Source: Sphingobacterium siyangense
GTDB taxonomy: Bacteria > Bacteroidota > Bacteroidia > Sphingobacteriales > Sphingobacteriaceae
Direction of reading: 5' to 3'
Assembly (NCBI RefSeq): GCF_007830445.1
Contig: NZ_VLKR01000018.1
Span: 1-64,000 of the forward strand
DNA: 64,000 bases
In this document: positions 24,934-34,668 of the stretch, one piece after another
How positions within the stretch are numbered: the first letter of the stretch is position 1
How the letters are laid out: every line of letters begins with the position of its first letter
Position numbers and translations under genes: made by a program
Notes under the pieces: model-generated
The model's input: the letters and a program-made list of their open reading frames with translations, nothing else
What the model was told of the DNA's origin: nothing
Databases searched by the model: none

Positions 24934-27213
24934 TTATTGAATTATTCTAAGTTTTGCAAATTTAAGCAACAATTGTTTCTGTCCCAACTCTTTAAAGAAA
25001 ATAGTTGCTTTTATATCTCCTTTGTTTCCTTCGAGATTAACAACTTTCCCAAATCCAAAACGTTCATGTTCAACTTCCATGCCGACTTGAAGATTTGATG
25101 TATCTGAAGGAGCAAAACCCGCAGTAGGTTTGTGGGCTTTCGGTAGTATTGATGTCGTTTTAACCATCGGCTTAGGCTTAGGTTTAGAAAACGTATCATC
25201 ACTATCCTTTTGTTGCCATGCAATTCGTTCGCCTTGAAAACTTCCGGCTGAGGCAGAAGTTTGTCGTGGTTTAAAATCCAATGCAAGACATGCCGGATTC
25301 AATTCATCCAAGAAGCGACTGGGTTCGCAGTTATTCAGCGTTCCCCAACGATATCGCGAAGTAGCATACGAAAGTAGTAATTTTTTTTCAGCTCTCGTAA
25401 CAGCGACATAAAAAAGTCTTCGTTCCTCTTCCAATTCCGACCTGGAATTCAACGACAACTGGGAAGGAAATAGGTTTTCTTCTAAGCCTACAATGAAAAC
25501 AATCGGAAATTCCAATCCTTTGGAAGAGTGGATGGTCATCAATGATACAGTATCAGCATTTGGATCTTTATCATTATCGTCGTTTGTCAACAGGGCGATA
25601 TCCTGCATATAGACATCAAGTCCACGCTCTTCGATATCTTCCCGTTCCGAAAATTCCTTGATACCATTGAGGAGTTCCTGGATATTTTCGTAACGCGCCA
25701 GCCCCTCTACCGATTTGTCTTCATACAATTCTTTCAGAATACCACAGTGCTGCGCAATATGCATTGCCGTATCAAATGCGTTATTGTTTTTGGCAAGAGC
25801 CTGAAAACTCTGTATCATCTGTGCAAAACCACCGACAGAAGTTGCACTGCGTCCGTCTAGAAACTGGGCTGCATTTGCAACAACATCCCATATACGGTAT
25901 TGATTCTGATCTGCAGCGATCATGATCTTCTCTATCGTCGTATCCCCTATCCCTCTACGTGGATAATTGATAACACGCTTTAGTGCTTCCTCATCATTTG
26001 GGTTGAAGGTGAGTCTGAAATACGCGATCAGATCTTTAATTTCTTTCCGTTGATAGAAAGAAGTACCACCGTATATTTTATAGGGGATATTAATTTTGCG
26101 CAAGGCCTCCTCCATTGCCCTGGATTGGGCGTTGGTACGATACAGAATAGCAAAATCTTTATAATTAAGTCCTTTTAACGATTTCTCTTCGATAATCTGG
26201 TCAGCAACGATCTTACCTTCCTCATTGTCAGAGAAAGCACGTGAAACCTTGATCTTTTCGCCCTCTTCATTATCCGAGAAAACATTTTTTTCCAATTGAT
26301 TCTGATTATTCGCAATCACCGAATTGGCCGCATTTACGATCATCTTAGTCGATCGATAATTCTGCTCCAGTTTAAAGATCTTCACATCAGGATAATCCTT
26401 TTGGAAATTCAGGATATTCTGAATATTTGCACCACGAAATGCATAGATCGATTGTGCATCATCCCCAACCACGCAGATATTTTCGTTGACTGCTGCCAGG
26501 CGTTTGACAATAAGGTATTGGGAGAAGTTGGTATCCTGGTACTCATCGACCATCAGATAGCGAAATTGATGCTGATATTTATGCAATACCTCTGGATGCT
26601 TGTTTAACAAGACATTTGTTTTAAACAAGAGGTCATCAAAATCCATTGCTCCAGCACGGTAACAGCGTTGTGCATAGGTCATATAAATCTGCCCCAATTG
26701 ACCACGACCATTGGAAATATCTTCGGCCAGTATGGCTTCATTCTTATTATATTCCTGCGGTGAGATCAAGTTGTTTTTTGCCTGTGAGATACGTCCATAC
26801 ACATGATTGACATTATACAGCTTATCATCGAGATTCATTTCCTTTAAAATGGCACGCAACAAACTTTTGGTATCGTCCGTATCGTAGATGGTAAAGTTTC
26901 TGGGATAACCGATCAATTCTGCTTCGACACGGAGTATCTTTGCGAATACCGAGTGGAATGTTCCCATCCAAATATTTTTCGCTTCGCTTCCAACAACAGA
27001 AACGATACGTGCGCGCATCTCTTTGGCAGCCTTGTTGGTAAATGTTAATACCAAGATATTGAATGGATCAACACCTTTTCGAATCAAGTGTGCTACACGA
27101 TAGGTAATTACCCGTGTTTTTCCTGAACCAGCTCCTGCAACAATCATCACAGGACCTTCTGTTTGCTCTACGGCTCCTCGTTGTGAAGGGTTTAAACCCG
27201 CTAAATAATCCAA
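24934..27213 (-). CDS. UvrD/PcrA-type ATP-dependent DNA helicase
   Basis: A 759-residue superfamily 1A helicase (3'-5') for nucleotide-excision and mismatch repair and for removing recombinase or stalled complexes. The motifs appear in order: AGAGSGKTRVITYR (I, near residues 27-40), GTFHSVFAKILR (Ia region), VDEYQDTN (II), VVGDDAQSIYAFRGA (III), LEQNYRST (IV), LMTIHSSKGLEF (V) and VAVTRAEKKL (VI). The C-terminal 110 residues or so carry the Tudor-like PcrA tail (VGMEVEHERFGFGKVV) that is known to contact RNA polymerase in PcrA. The gene precedes the DUF4290 gene by about 50 bp and may share its transcript. Confidence 0.95.
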   Translation of the reverse strand: MDYLAGLNPSQRGAVEQTEGPVMIVAGAGSGKTRVITYRVAHLIRKGVDPFNILVLTFTNKAAKEMRARIVSVVGSEAKNIWMGTFHSVFAKILRVEAELIGYPRNFTIYDTDDTKSLLRAILKEMNLDDKLYNVNHVYGRISQAKNNLISPQEYNKNEAILAEDISNGRGQLGQIYMTYAQRCYRAGAMDFDDLLFKTNVLLNKHPEVLHKYQHQFRYLMVDEYQDTNFSQYLIVKRLAAVNENICVVGDDAQSIYAFRGANIQNILNFQKDYPDVKIFKLEQNYRSTKMIVNAANSVIANNQNQLEKNVFSDNEEGEKIKVSRAFSDNEEGKIVADQIIEEKSLKGLNYKDFAILYRTNAQSRAMEEALRKINIPYKIYGGTSFYQRKEIKDLIAYFRLTFNPNDEEALKRVINYPRRGIGDTTIEKIMIAADQNQYRIWDVVANAAQFLDGRSATSVGGFAQMIQSFQALAKNNNAFDTAMHIAQHCGILKELYEDKSVEGLARYENIQELLNGIKEFSEREDIEERGLDVYMQDIALLTNDDNDKDPNADTVSLMTIHSSKGLEFPIVFIVGLEENLFPSQLSLNSRSELEEERRLFYVAVTRAEKKLLLSYATSRYRWGTLNNCEPSRFLDELNPACLALDFKPRQTSASAGSFQGERIAWQQKDSDDTFSKPKPKPMVKTTSILPKAHKPTAGFAPSDTSNLQVGMEVEHERFGFGKVVNLEGNKGDIKATIFFKELGQKQLLLKFAKLRIIQ

Positions 27214-27308
27214 ATTAACTCCTTAAATTTTAAAACCTGAGAATAGGGTATAAAAGTACAAATTTCCTATTGATCACTGGGGCTATCTTGCTAATATTTT
27301 TACACAAA

Positions 27309-27338
27309 AAAAACCGATAATCAAGATTATCGGTTTTT
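27309..27338. terminator. Terminator downstream of guaB
   Basis: AAAAACCGATAATC (27309-27322), a 2-nt loop and GATTATCGGTTTTT (27325-27338) form a perfect stem. It serves guaB on the minus strand and also has a T-tract on the plus strand. Confidence 0.88.
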
Positions 27339-27356
27339 ATATCATCCAAGCAACAT

Positions 27357-28832
27357 CTAGCCTCTGCTGTTATAATTTGGTGCTTCCTTCGTAATGGAAA
27401 TATTATGTGGATGGGACTCTCTCAACCCTGCTCCTGTAATGCGGACAAATTGTGCTTCCTGTAATTTTTCAATTGTTGCAGCACCACAGTATCCCATAGA
27501 AGCGCGTAATCCGCCAATATATTGATAAACGACCTCAGCTAATGTACCTTTGTAAGGAACACGCCCAACAATACCTTCAGGAACCAATTTTTTGATATCA
27601 TCTTCTACGTCTTGGAAATAACGATCTTTAGATCCTTTTTCCATGGCTTCGATTGAGCCCATACCGCGGTAAGATTTAAACTTACGTCCCTCATAGATAA
27701 TTGTTTCACCTGGAGCTTCTTCCACACCGGCGAATAAAGAGCCAGCCATAATTGTGCTTGCTCCGGCTGCAATTGCTTTTGCAATATCACCAGTTTGTTT
27801 GATACCACCATCTGCGATCAAAGGCACGCCAGTTCCTTTAAGTGCTTTGGCAACTTCATATACAGCATAAAGCTGAGGAACACCAACACCAGCAATAATA
27901 CGGGTTGTACAAATTGAGCCCGGTCCGATACCTACTTTTACGGCATCTGCACCTGCTTCAGCCAAAGCTGTTGCTGCTGCACCGGTCGCAATATTTCCAA
28001 CGATTACCTGTAGCTCAGGAAACTGCGATTTCACCAATTTCAACTTATCGATTACACCTTTAGAATGCCCGTGTGCCGTATCGATTGTAACCACATCCAC
28101 ACCTGCTTTCACCAAAGCCTCAACGCGATCAAGGGTATCTGGTGTAACACCTACTGCCGCACCAACCAATAAACGGCCATGGCTATCTTTGGCAGCATTG
28201 GGATAATGTTTATATTTTTGGATATCTTTAAAGGTAATCAAGCCTTTCAAAATACCTTCTTCATTAACGACAGGAAGTTTTTCGATTTTTTCGTTTTGAA
28301 GAATCTCTTCCGCTTTCACCAAATCCGTTCCTTCGGGAGCAACAACAAGATTTTCCTTAGTCATCAATTCGTTGATTGGACGACTCATATCTTTTTGGAA
28401 ACGAAGATCACGATTCGTTACAATACCAACCAATTGGCCTTTTTCGTTCACAACAGGAATTCCACCGATTTTGTGCTCCTTCATAATATTGAAGGCATCA
28501 CCCACAGTTGCTGTTGCCAATAACGTTACTGGATCCTGAATCATACCGCTCTCCGAACGTTTTACTTTGCGTACTTCAGCAGCTTGTTCTGCAATCGTCA
28601 TGTTCTTATGTAACATACCAATACCGCCAGCTTGAGCAATCGCAATCGCCAAATCAGCACCGGTTACCGTATCCATTGCTGCAGAAACCAATGGAATATT
28701 TAATTTGATTTTTTTTGTTAGCGAAGTGCTCGTATCAACGTCACGGGGTAAAATTTCAGAATAAGCTGGAATTAATAAGACGTCGTCGTAAGTGAGACCT
28801 TCTGCTACGAATTTTTGTGGATCTAATTGCAT
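27357..28832 (-). CDS. guaB: IMP dehydrogenase
   Basis: Oxidises IMP to XMP with NAD+, the rate-limiting step of guanine nucleotide synthesis, in the cytosol. The 491 residues show the TIM barrel split by two CBS domains (about 95-205), the catalytic loop GIGPGSICTTR, whose cysteine attacks IMP, the mobile flap ending MGYCGAATIEKLQ, and the phosphate-binding GGIKQTGDIAKA. Length and order are standard for bacterial IMPDH. It is a single gene on the minus strand with its own terminator. A TAAATTTG -7-like box lies about 30 bp upstream of the start. Confidence 0.97.
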   Translation of the reverse strand: MQLDPQKFVAEGLTYDDVLLIPAYSEILPRDVDTSTSLTKKIKLNIPLVSAAMDTVTGADLAIAIAQAGGIGMLHKNMTIAEQAAEVRKVKRSESGMIQDPVTLLATATVGDAFNIMKEHKIGGIPVVNEKGQLVGIVTNRDLRFQKDMSRPINELMTKENLVVAPEGTDLVKAEEILQNEKIEKLPVVNEEGILKGLITFKDIQKYKHYPNAAKDSHGRLLVGAAVGVTPDTLDRVEALVKAGVDVVTIDTAHGHSKGVIDKLKLVKSQFPELQVIVGNIATGAAATALAEAGADAVKVGIGPGSICTTRIIAGVGVPQLYAVYEVAKALKGTGVPLIADGGIKQTGDIAKAIAAGASTIMAGSLFAGVEEAPGETIIYEGRKFKSYRGMGSIEAMEKGSKDRYFQDVEDDIKKLVPEGIVGRVPYKGTLAEVVYQYIGGLRASMGYCGAATIEKLQEAQFVRITGAGLRESHPHNISITKEAPNYNSRG

Positions 28833-29056
28833 GGCAAATATGTATTGGGTTTTCTATTTGCCAGGCAAATTTAAGAAAAATAAGCAATAATAAAAAATAA
28901 AAGATACAAATTACAATCGGAAGACAAATTAGAAACGTTATGAATTAAGCATTCATCTAGGGTACGTCCCAGCCTTTATCATTTTTTGGCAGGCTATTTG
29001 CTTTTGGTAACACGAAAAGTTATTTTAATTAATGAAAATATAAAGATAAGATAATT

Positions 29057-29533
29057 ATGAAAAAGACATTACTCTCATTAGCTGCCGTCGCAGCATTAGC
29101 ATTTGGCGCACAGGAAGCGAAAGCTCAGTCTCCTCAACGTGCAGCAATTGGTGTTGTGTTTGATGGCACTAAGCACGCTGATCTTTGGGGTGTTCAATAT
29201 AAACAATCAATCGGAGGAGCTAACAACGGTCAAGCACAGGTGATGTTTGACGACCATGTTGTAGCAATAGGAGCTGACTGGCAACATGCTAGACCTTTCC
29301 GTGGAGCAGCTGGATTAGGATGGTATGCAGGTATTGGTGCACAGGCTACTTTCTTTGATATTGGAGATAATTATACAGCGATAAGCTTAAGACCACAATT
29401 AGGCTTGGAATTTAAAATTCCTTCAGCACCAATTGGATTTCACGCTGACTGGAAGCCAGATTGGCAATTAAACCATGGAAGTGATTTCCATGCGTCAACA
29501 TTCTCGTTTGGTATCAAATACACATTGAGATAA
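29057..29533 (+). CDS. Secreted protein, possible small outer-membrane barrel
   Basis: A 158-residue protein with a clear signal peptide (MKKTLLSLAAVAALAFGAQEAKAQ, cleaved near residue 24). The rest alternates hydrophobic and polar residues with many aromatics and glycines (GLGWYAGIGAQATFF, FSFGIKYTLR) and ends in a short strand, a pattern like an eight-strand outer-membrane barrel. I do not recognise a family. Codon use and composition match neighbouring genes. It is a single gene with a terminator after it and about 220 bp of upstream DNA, so it is likely expressed on its own. Confidence 0.7.
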   Translation: MKKTLLSLAAVAALAFGAQEAKAQSPQRAAIGVVFDGTKHADLWGVQYKQSIGGANNGQAQVMFDDHVVAIGADWQHARPFRGAAGLGWYAGIGAQATFFDIGDNYTAISLRPQLGLEFKIPSAPIGFHADWKPDWQLNHGSDFHASTFSFGIKYTLR

Positions 29534-29554
29534 TATAAAACAACTAAACAGTAT

Positions 29555-29592
29555 AAAAGGTCCTTCTCTATGTTGAGCAGGGCCTTTTTTTA
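29555..29592 (+). terminator. Terminator after the small secreted-protein gene
   Basis: AAAAGGTCCT (29555-29564) pairs with AGGGCCTTTT through one G-U pair, extended by three more pairs beyond a mismatch, and runs into seven or more T. Confidence 0.75.
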
Positions 29593-29672
29593 TAAATAAA
29601 ATCAATAAATATTTCTTTTTTTCTTCAATTCTCCTATTTTTATGCCGTTGACCTGATTGGCGTAAATAAAAC

Positions 29673-29702
29673 TTTTCATTCTACAAAAATTTTATACCTT
29701 TG
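29673..29702 (+). promoter_or_regulatory. Promoter of secDF
   Basis: TTTT (29673-29676), an 18-nt spacer and TACCTTTG (29695-29702) fit the Bacteroidota promoter with a slightly degenerate -33 box. It implies a 5' leader of about 85 nt before the secDF start at 29793. Confidence 0.55.
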
Positions 29703-29792
29703 CCATTCTTGGTAAAATGTGATTAAACGAGAACTAATTATCAATTACATAAACAGTATTTAACATTAAAATTAATACAATTATAACAGACG

Positions 29793-32774
29793 ATGCAAGG
29801 TAAAGGGCTGATTAAACTTTTAGTGATAGTGGTGTCATTAGCGTGTCTATACTCCCTATCATTTACTTGGGTGACCCGCAATGTGGAACGAGATGCTGAG
29901 AATTTTGCCAAAGGAGACTTGGCGAAAGAGAAAAGCTACCTCGACTCAATGGCCGGTGAAGTAGTGTACAATTTAGGTTTTGCAAAATACACCTATCGGG
30001 AAGCCAAAGCAAATGAACTCGCTTTGGGATTGGATTTGAAAGGTGGTATGAACGTGACCATGGAAATCTCATTGGACGAATTGATCCGCAATTTGGCGAA
30101 TAATCCAAAAGATGAGAAATTCAACAAAGCGTTGGAGCAAGCAGTAGCAAAAAGCAAAACGAGTGCAAAAACAGTCGTTGCTTTATTTATGGAAGAGTAC
30201 AAATCCATCGGTGCTACAACTCCACTTTCGACATTCTTTTCAACAAAAGATAACGCTGCTCTAATTAAACCTGGTGATTCAGACTCCAAAGTTGAATCAT
30301 TCCTTCAAAAAGAAGCAGACAATGCCATCCAAAACTCATACAAAGTACTTCGTACACGTATCGATAAATTTGGCGTTGCATCTCCAAACATTCAAATTCA
30401 ACAAGGTACAAACCGTATTTTGATCGAATTACCTGGTGTGAAAGATGAAAGCCGTGTTCGTAACCTATTACAAGGTTCGGCTAAATTGGAATTCTACGAA
30501 ACATATACAAACCAGGAAGTTTATCCAATACTGGAAAATATCGACAAAACTTTAGCATCAACGTTAAAAGCTGCTCCAGCTGCTACAACAAATACTGCCG
30601 CAGATACAAGCAAAAAATCAGATGATTTATTGTCTAATCTAACCGGTGGTAAAAAAGATGCTAAGAAAGACAGTGCTGCTGTAAATCTAGGTCAGAAAAA
30701 TCCATTATTTGAAGTATTACGTCCAGCTGTTTACATGGGCGAAAACCAACAAATGGCACTTATGCCAGGTTCAATGGTCGGTATTGCTTCATTAAAAGAT
30801 ACGGCAAAAGTAAATGCTTACTTGCAACGTCCTGAGGTGAAATCAATACTTCCTGGAAACTTAAAGCTTTTATGGTCTGTTAAACCAGAGCAAAAAACAC
30901 CTGAGCAACTATCATTATACGCCATTAAAGGGTCTGGACAGGACAATGGTGCTGTATTGACGGGTGATGTGATCACTGACGCAACAGCAAACTTTGATGA
31001 GAAAAATCAACCTGTGGTTGGTATGCAAATGAACAGTGAAGGTGCTCATCAATGGAAGAAAATTACAGCAAAAGCAGCTCAAAACAGAGATGCGATTGCT
31101 ATCGTTCTTGATAATGTAGTTTATTCTGCTCCTTCTGTAAACGGTGAAATTCCAAATGGTAGCTCATCAATCTCTGGATCCTTTACGGTAGAAGATACCA
31201 AAGATTTGGCGAACGTATTGAAGGCAGGTCGTCTTCCTACAACGGCTAAAATCGTTGAAGAAGCTGTTGTGGGTCCTACTTTGGGTCAGGCTGCCATCGA
31301 TGCCGGTGTAAATTCTGCTGTTATCGGTATTATCGTGGTAATGATCTTTATGATCGCTTACTACAATACGGCGGGTATCGTAGCAAACATCGCGGTATTG
31401 TTAAACGTATTTATCATTATGGGGGTATTGGCATCCTTAAATGCTGTACTGACCCTACCTGGTATTGCCGGTATCGTATTGACAATGGGTACTGCTGTCG
31501 ATGCAAACGTTTTGATTTATGAACGTATCCGTGAAGAACTGGGCTTAGGAAAATCGATCCGTCAGGCTGTTGCCGATGGTTACAAACATGCTTTACCTTC
31601 CATCCTGGATTCGCAGATCACAACCTTCTTAATTGGTATTATCCTATTTTTATTTGGTAGTGGTCCGATCTTAGGTTTCGCAACAACGTTAATGGTGGGT
31701 ATTATTACTTCATTGTTTACTGCGATCTTAGTTACACGTGTTATCTTTGAATGGATGTTAGCGAAAGATTTCAAAATCAAAGTCTCTTTCCCTTGGTCTG
31801 CAAACACTTTGCATAACGCAAACTTCAAATTCGTGCAGAAACGTAAAATCTTTTACGCGATTTCAATCGTTGCTGTGTTAATTTCTGCTGCATCAATTTT
31901 CACAAAAGGATTCAGTTTAGGCGTGGATTTCCAAGGTGGACGTACTTATACTGTTCGCTATGATAAACCTGTGGACTTAGAAGCTGTACGTACAAACTTG
32001 GACGATATCTTCAAGAAAACAACAGAGGTAAAAGTATTCGGTGCAGCCAATCAATTGCGTATTACAACAACTTACCATATTGAAGAAACTTCGGACACTG
32101 CTGATAAAGAAGTATTGGACAAATTAAACCAAGGTCTATCGAAAGTAGATGCTTCTAATAAACATGAGATTCTTTCGTCTCAAAAAGTTGGACCAAGTAT
32201 CGCTACCGATATCAAATCTAGAGCAACCAGCTCAGCAATTTTCTCTATCATCATTGTTGCAGCTTACATCTTGATCCGTTTCCATAAATGGGAATATTCA
32301 GTTGGAGCAGCTATTGCAACAATTCACGATGCGATCATTTTATTGGGATTATTCTCTATCTTGGATGGTATCGTACCATTCTCACTTGATATTGACCAAC
32401 ACTTTGTAGCAGCAATATTAACCGTAATTGCTTACTCGGTGAATGATACAGTGGTTGTATTTGACCGTTTACGTGAATTCGTATCGAAACCAAATGCACA
32501 TAATGAAGATCTTGGCGATGTCGTAAACCATGCGATCAACTCGACATTAAGTAGAACAATTATTACCTCATTGACAATCGTGTTTGTTCTTGCTGTATTG
32601 TTTATCTTTGGTGGTGAAGTTATCCGTGGATTCTCATTCGCGATCTTAATCGGTGTTATCGTAGGTACATATTCATCTATTATCTTAGCTGCACCTTCAG
32701 TATATGACTTACGTAAAGGAAAGCATTTGGCAGAAGGTAATACTGCTAAAAAAGCTGAAGTCGTAAGACCTTAA
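29793..32774 (+). CDS. secDF: Protein translocase subunit SecDF (fused)
   Basis: A 993-residue fusion of SecD and SecF, the inner-membrane proton-driven partners of SecYEG that help pull secreted proteins into the periplasm. The SecD half carries helix 1 (about 7-27), the DLKGGMNVTMEI motif, the P1 periplasmic region with a low-complexity insert (about 255-300), and helices around AGIVLTMGTAVDANVLIYERIREEL. The SecF half starts near residue 685 (GFSLGVDFQGGRTYTV) and ends with VNDTVVVFDRLREF and further helices. Fusion of the two is usual in Bacteroidota. It has its own promoter and terminator. Confidence 0.96.
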   Translation: MQGKGLIKLLVIVVSLACLYSLSFTWVTRNVERDAENFAKGDLAKEKSYLDSMAGEVVYNLGFAKYTYREAKANELALGLDLKGGMNVTMEISLDELIRNLANNPKDEKFNKALEQAVAKSKTSAKTVVALFMEEYKSIGATTPLSTFFSTKDNAALIKPGDSDSKVESFLQKEADNAIQNSYKVLRTRIDKFGVASPNIQIQQGTNRILIELPGVKDESRVRNLLQGSAKLEFYETYTNQEVYPILENIDKTLASTLKAAPAATTNTAADTSKKSDDLLSNLTGGKKDAKKDSAAVNLGQKNPLFEVLRPAVYMGENQQMALMPGSMVGIASLKDTAKVNAYLQRPEVKSILPGNLKLLWSVKPEQKTPEQLSLYAIKGSGQDNGAVLTGDVITDATANFDEKNQPVVGMQMNSEGAHQWKKITAKAAQNRDAIAIVLDNVVYSAPSVNGEIPNGSSSISGSFTVEDTKDLANVLKAGRLPTTAKIVEEAVVGPTLGQAAIDAGVNSAVIGIIVVMIFMIAYYNTAGIVANIAVLLNVFIIMGVLASLNAVLTLPGIAGIVLTMGTAVDANVLIYERIREELGLGKSIRQAVADGYKHALPSILDSQITTFLIGIILFLFGSGPILGFATTLMVGIITSLFTAILVTRVIFEWMLAKDFKIKVSFPWSANTLHNANFKFVQKRKIFYAISIVAVLISAASIFTKGFSLGVDFQGGRTYTVRYDKPVDLEAVRTNLDDIFKKTTEVKVFGAANQLRITTTYHIEETSDTADKEVLDKLNQGLSKVDASNKHEILSSQKVGPSIATDIKSRATSSAIFSIIIVAAYILIRFHKWEYSVGAAIATIHDAIILLGLFSILDGIVPFSLDIDQHFVAAILTVIAYSVNDTVVVFDRLREFVSKPNAHNEDLGDVVNHAINSTLSRTIITSLTIVFVLAVLFIFGGEVIRGFSFAILIGVIVGTYSSIILAAPSVYDLRKGKHLAEGNTAKKAEVVRP

Positions 32775-32790
32775 TAGCTGATATCGATAA

Positions 32791-32828
32791 AATAAAAAAG
32801 GGCGTTCGAATGAACGCCCTTTTTTATT
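32791..32828 (+). terminator. Terminator of secDF
   Basis: A perfect 17-bp stem: left arm 32791-32807 ending GGGCGTTC, 4-nt loop, right arm starting GAACGCCC at 32812, followed by a T-tract. Confidence 0.92.
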
Positions 32829-32841
32829 GCATTCAAATTAC

Positions 32842-32886
32842 TTGTCACACTAAATATTTTAAATATATTTGTTGTACTAAATATTT
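32842..32886 (+). promoter_or_regulatory. Promoter with paired operator-like sites before the second MarR gene
   Basis: TTG (32842-32844), a 19-nt spacer and TATATTTG (32864-32871) form a promoter. The palindrome AAATATTT occurs twice in the identical context CTAAATATTT, at 32850-32859 and 32877-32886, centred 27 bp apart on either side of the -7 box. This is a credible autoregulatory MarR site. Confidence 0.55.
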
Positions 32887-32888
32887 GT

Positions 32889-33326
32889 ATGCTAAACGAA
32901 AAATTTGACCGCTACTCCTTCATCTTGGACCAAACAGCCAAGAAAGTAAAACAGTTCGCCCAATCTTCTTTTGCCGAGAAAGGATTTGATATTACTGTAG
33001 ACCAATGGACCGTTTTAAAGGCTTTATACGAAACAGATCAACTTTCACAAAAAGAACTGGCCAAGCGCTGCGGAAAAGACCAGCCCACACTGACACGGAT
33101 CGTAGATATCCTTCTTAAAAAGAATCTGGCTGAGCGGATCACTGACGAAACAGACCGTCGGAGTCTATACCTCCATTTGACAGAAGAAGGAAAATTGAAA
33201 GTAGCATCGCTTACGCCAATTGTTACGGAGATTCGTATGAAGGCCTGGGAAAATCTAGCGGACGAAGATTTCGAAGCTTTCACAAGAATTTTGAATACAA
33301 TATATAACAATTTAAATATAGAATAG
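32889..33326 (+). CDS. MarR family transcriptional regulator
   Basis: A 145-residue winged-helix regulator: DQWTVLKALYETDQLSQKELAKRCGKDQPTLTRIVDILLKKNLAERI forms the reading head, with the wing TDETDRRSLYLHLT. It heads a tight three-gene unit with a flavin reductase and a [2Fe-2S] ferredoxin (gaps of 2 bp each), so it probably controls this electron-transfer pair and itself. The effector is unknown. Duplicated operator-like palindromes overlap the promoter immediately upstream. Confidence 0.88.
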   Translation: MLNEKFDRYSFILDQTAKKVKQFAQSSFAEKGFDITVDQWTVLKALYETDQLSQKELAKRCGKDQPTLTRIVDILLKKNLAERITDETDRRSLYLHLTEEGKLKVASLTPIVTEIRMKAWENLADEDFEAFTRILNTIYNNLNIE

Positions 33327-33328
33327 CT

Positions 33329-34333
33329 ATGATAAATACGGATATCTGTATCATCGGAGCAGGACCTGTTGGCCTATTCGCAGTTTTTGAAGCTGGGCTT
33401 TTAAAAATGCGCTGCCATTTGATTGATGTGTTACCCCAAGTGGGCGGTCAACTTTCGGAGATTTACCCCCATAAGCCTATCTACGACATTCCTGGTTATC
33501 CAAGTATCACTGCGCAGGAGTTGATCGATAAACAGCTTGAACAGATTAAACCCTTTGACCCCACATTCACCTTAGGCGAGCGCGTGGAACATATAACAAA
33601 ACAGGACGACGGTTCTTTTATTATAGAAACCAATGATCATACGGTGGTTCATACACAGGTCATTGTCATCGCTGGGGGCTTAGGTTGCTTTGAACCACGC
33701 AAGCCCGAAATTCCAAATCTTCACCTCTTTGAAGGAAAAGGCGTAGATTATATGGTAAAAGACCCCACCAAGTACCGGGATAAAAAAATCGTCATTGCCG
33801 GTGGCGGTGATTCCGCGCTCGATTGGACCTTCCATCTCGCAGATATTGCGCAACAGGTCACTTTAATCCACCGAAGTGACTCCTTCAGAGGCGCTCCGGA
33901 CTCGGCTGAAAAGGTTTTCAAATTGGCCCAACAAGGTAAGATCAACTTATTATTGTCCCACAATCTGACCAATATTCATGGCAATGACTACTTGTCTCAT
34001 GTTGAAACAACAAATAAAGAAAAAGAAGTCACAGCAACAGATGCAGACTATTTTATTCCTTTATACGGTCTTACGCCGAAGCTTGGTCCAATCGCAGATT
34101 GGGGATTAAATATCGATAAAAATGCGATAGAGGTCAATACGCTTGATTACTCAACCAATATCGAACGGATCTATGCTATAGGAGACATCAACACCTATCC
34201 AGGCAAACTGAAACTCATTCTCTGTGGATACCATGAGGCTGCCCTGATGTGTCAAAGTGCCTTTAAATTTGTCTATCCCGATCAAAAATTGACATTCAAA
34301 TACACCACTGTAAACGGTATAAATACTTTCTAG
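33329..34333 (+). CDS. Ferredoxin--NADP reductase of thioredoxin-reductase type
   Basis: A 334-residue flavoprotein. The FAD-binding ICIIGAGPVGLFAVFEAGLL starts near residue 5 and the NADP-binding VIAGGGDSALDW near residue 156. A final FAD-contact motif YAIGDINTYPGKLKLILCGYHEAA is present. It lacks the CxxC redox pair of thioredoxin reductase, which is the mark of the low-molecular-weight type-2 ferredoxin-NADP+ reductases found in Bacillus and relatives. The partner is presumably the ferredoxin encoded 2 bp downstream. It supplies electrons to an unidentified oxygenase, desaturase or reductase elsewhere in the genome. Confidence 0.88.
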   Translation: MINTDICIIGAGPVGLFAVFEAGLLKMRCHLIDVLPQVGGQLSEIYPHKPIYDIPGYPSITAQELIDKQLEQIKPFDPTFTLGERVEHITKQDDGSFIIETNDHTVVHTQVIVIAGGLGCFEPRKPEIPNLHLFEGKGVDYMVKDPTKYRDKKIVIAGGGDSALDWTFHLADIAQQVTLIHRSDSFRGAPDSAEKVFKLAQQGKINLLLSHNLTNIHGNDYLSHVETTNKEKEVTATDADYFIPLYGLTPKLGPIADWGLNIDKNAIEVNTLDYSTNIERIYAIGDINTYPGKLKLILCGYHEAALMCQSAFKFVYPDQKLTFKYTTVNGINTF

Positions 34334-34335
34334 CC

Positions 34336-34668
34336 ATGGACGATAATTTAATTCAAGTCACTGTTATTGATCGGGATGGGACCGAAAATATCCTGGAAGT
34401 TCCTACCGATATCAATCTTTCACTCATGGAGATTTTAAAGGCATCCGAATATGAAATTCTGGCCACTTGTGGTGGTATGGCGCTGTGCGCTACCTGCCAT
34501 GTCGAAGTTGTCGAAGGCCTGCATACACTTCCCGAAGCGAGTGATCAGGAGCTCGACATGCTGGACACACTTCCGGATGCCGATGATCAAAGTCGACTTG
34601 CCTGTCAGCTGCATTTACAGAATACCAATAACGGCATGAAAATCAAGATCAAAGGCGCGCTACAATAG
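34336..34668 (+). CDS. [2Fe-2S] ferredoxin
   Basis: A 110-residue adrenodoxin/plant-type ferredoxin. The cluster ligands are visible as CGGMALCATC (Cys-x5-Cys-x2-Cys, near residues 45-54) and LACQL near residue 94. These small cytosolic electron carriers serve reductase/oxygenase chains. It is the third gene of a MarR/FNR/ferredoxin unit. Its stop codon lies inside the left arm of a 20-bp perfect hairpin, which ends the operon. Confidence 0.9.
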   Translation: MDDNLIQVTVIDRDGTENILEVPTDINLSLMEILKASEYEILATCGGMALCATCHVEVVEGLHTLPEASDQELDMLDTLPDADDQSRLACQLHLQNTNNGMKIKIKGALQ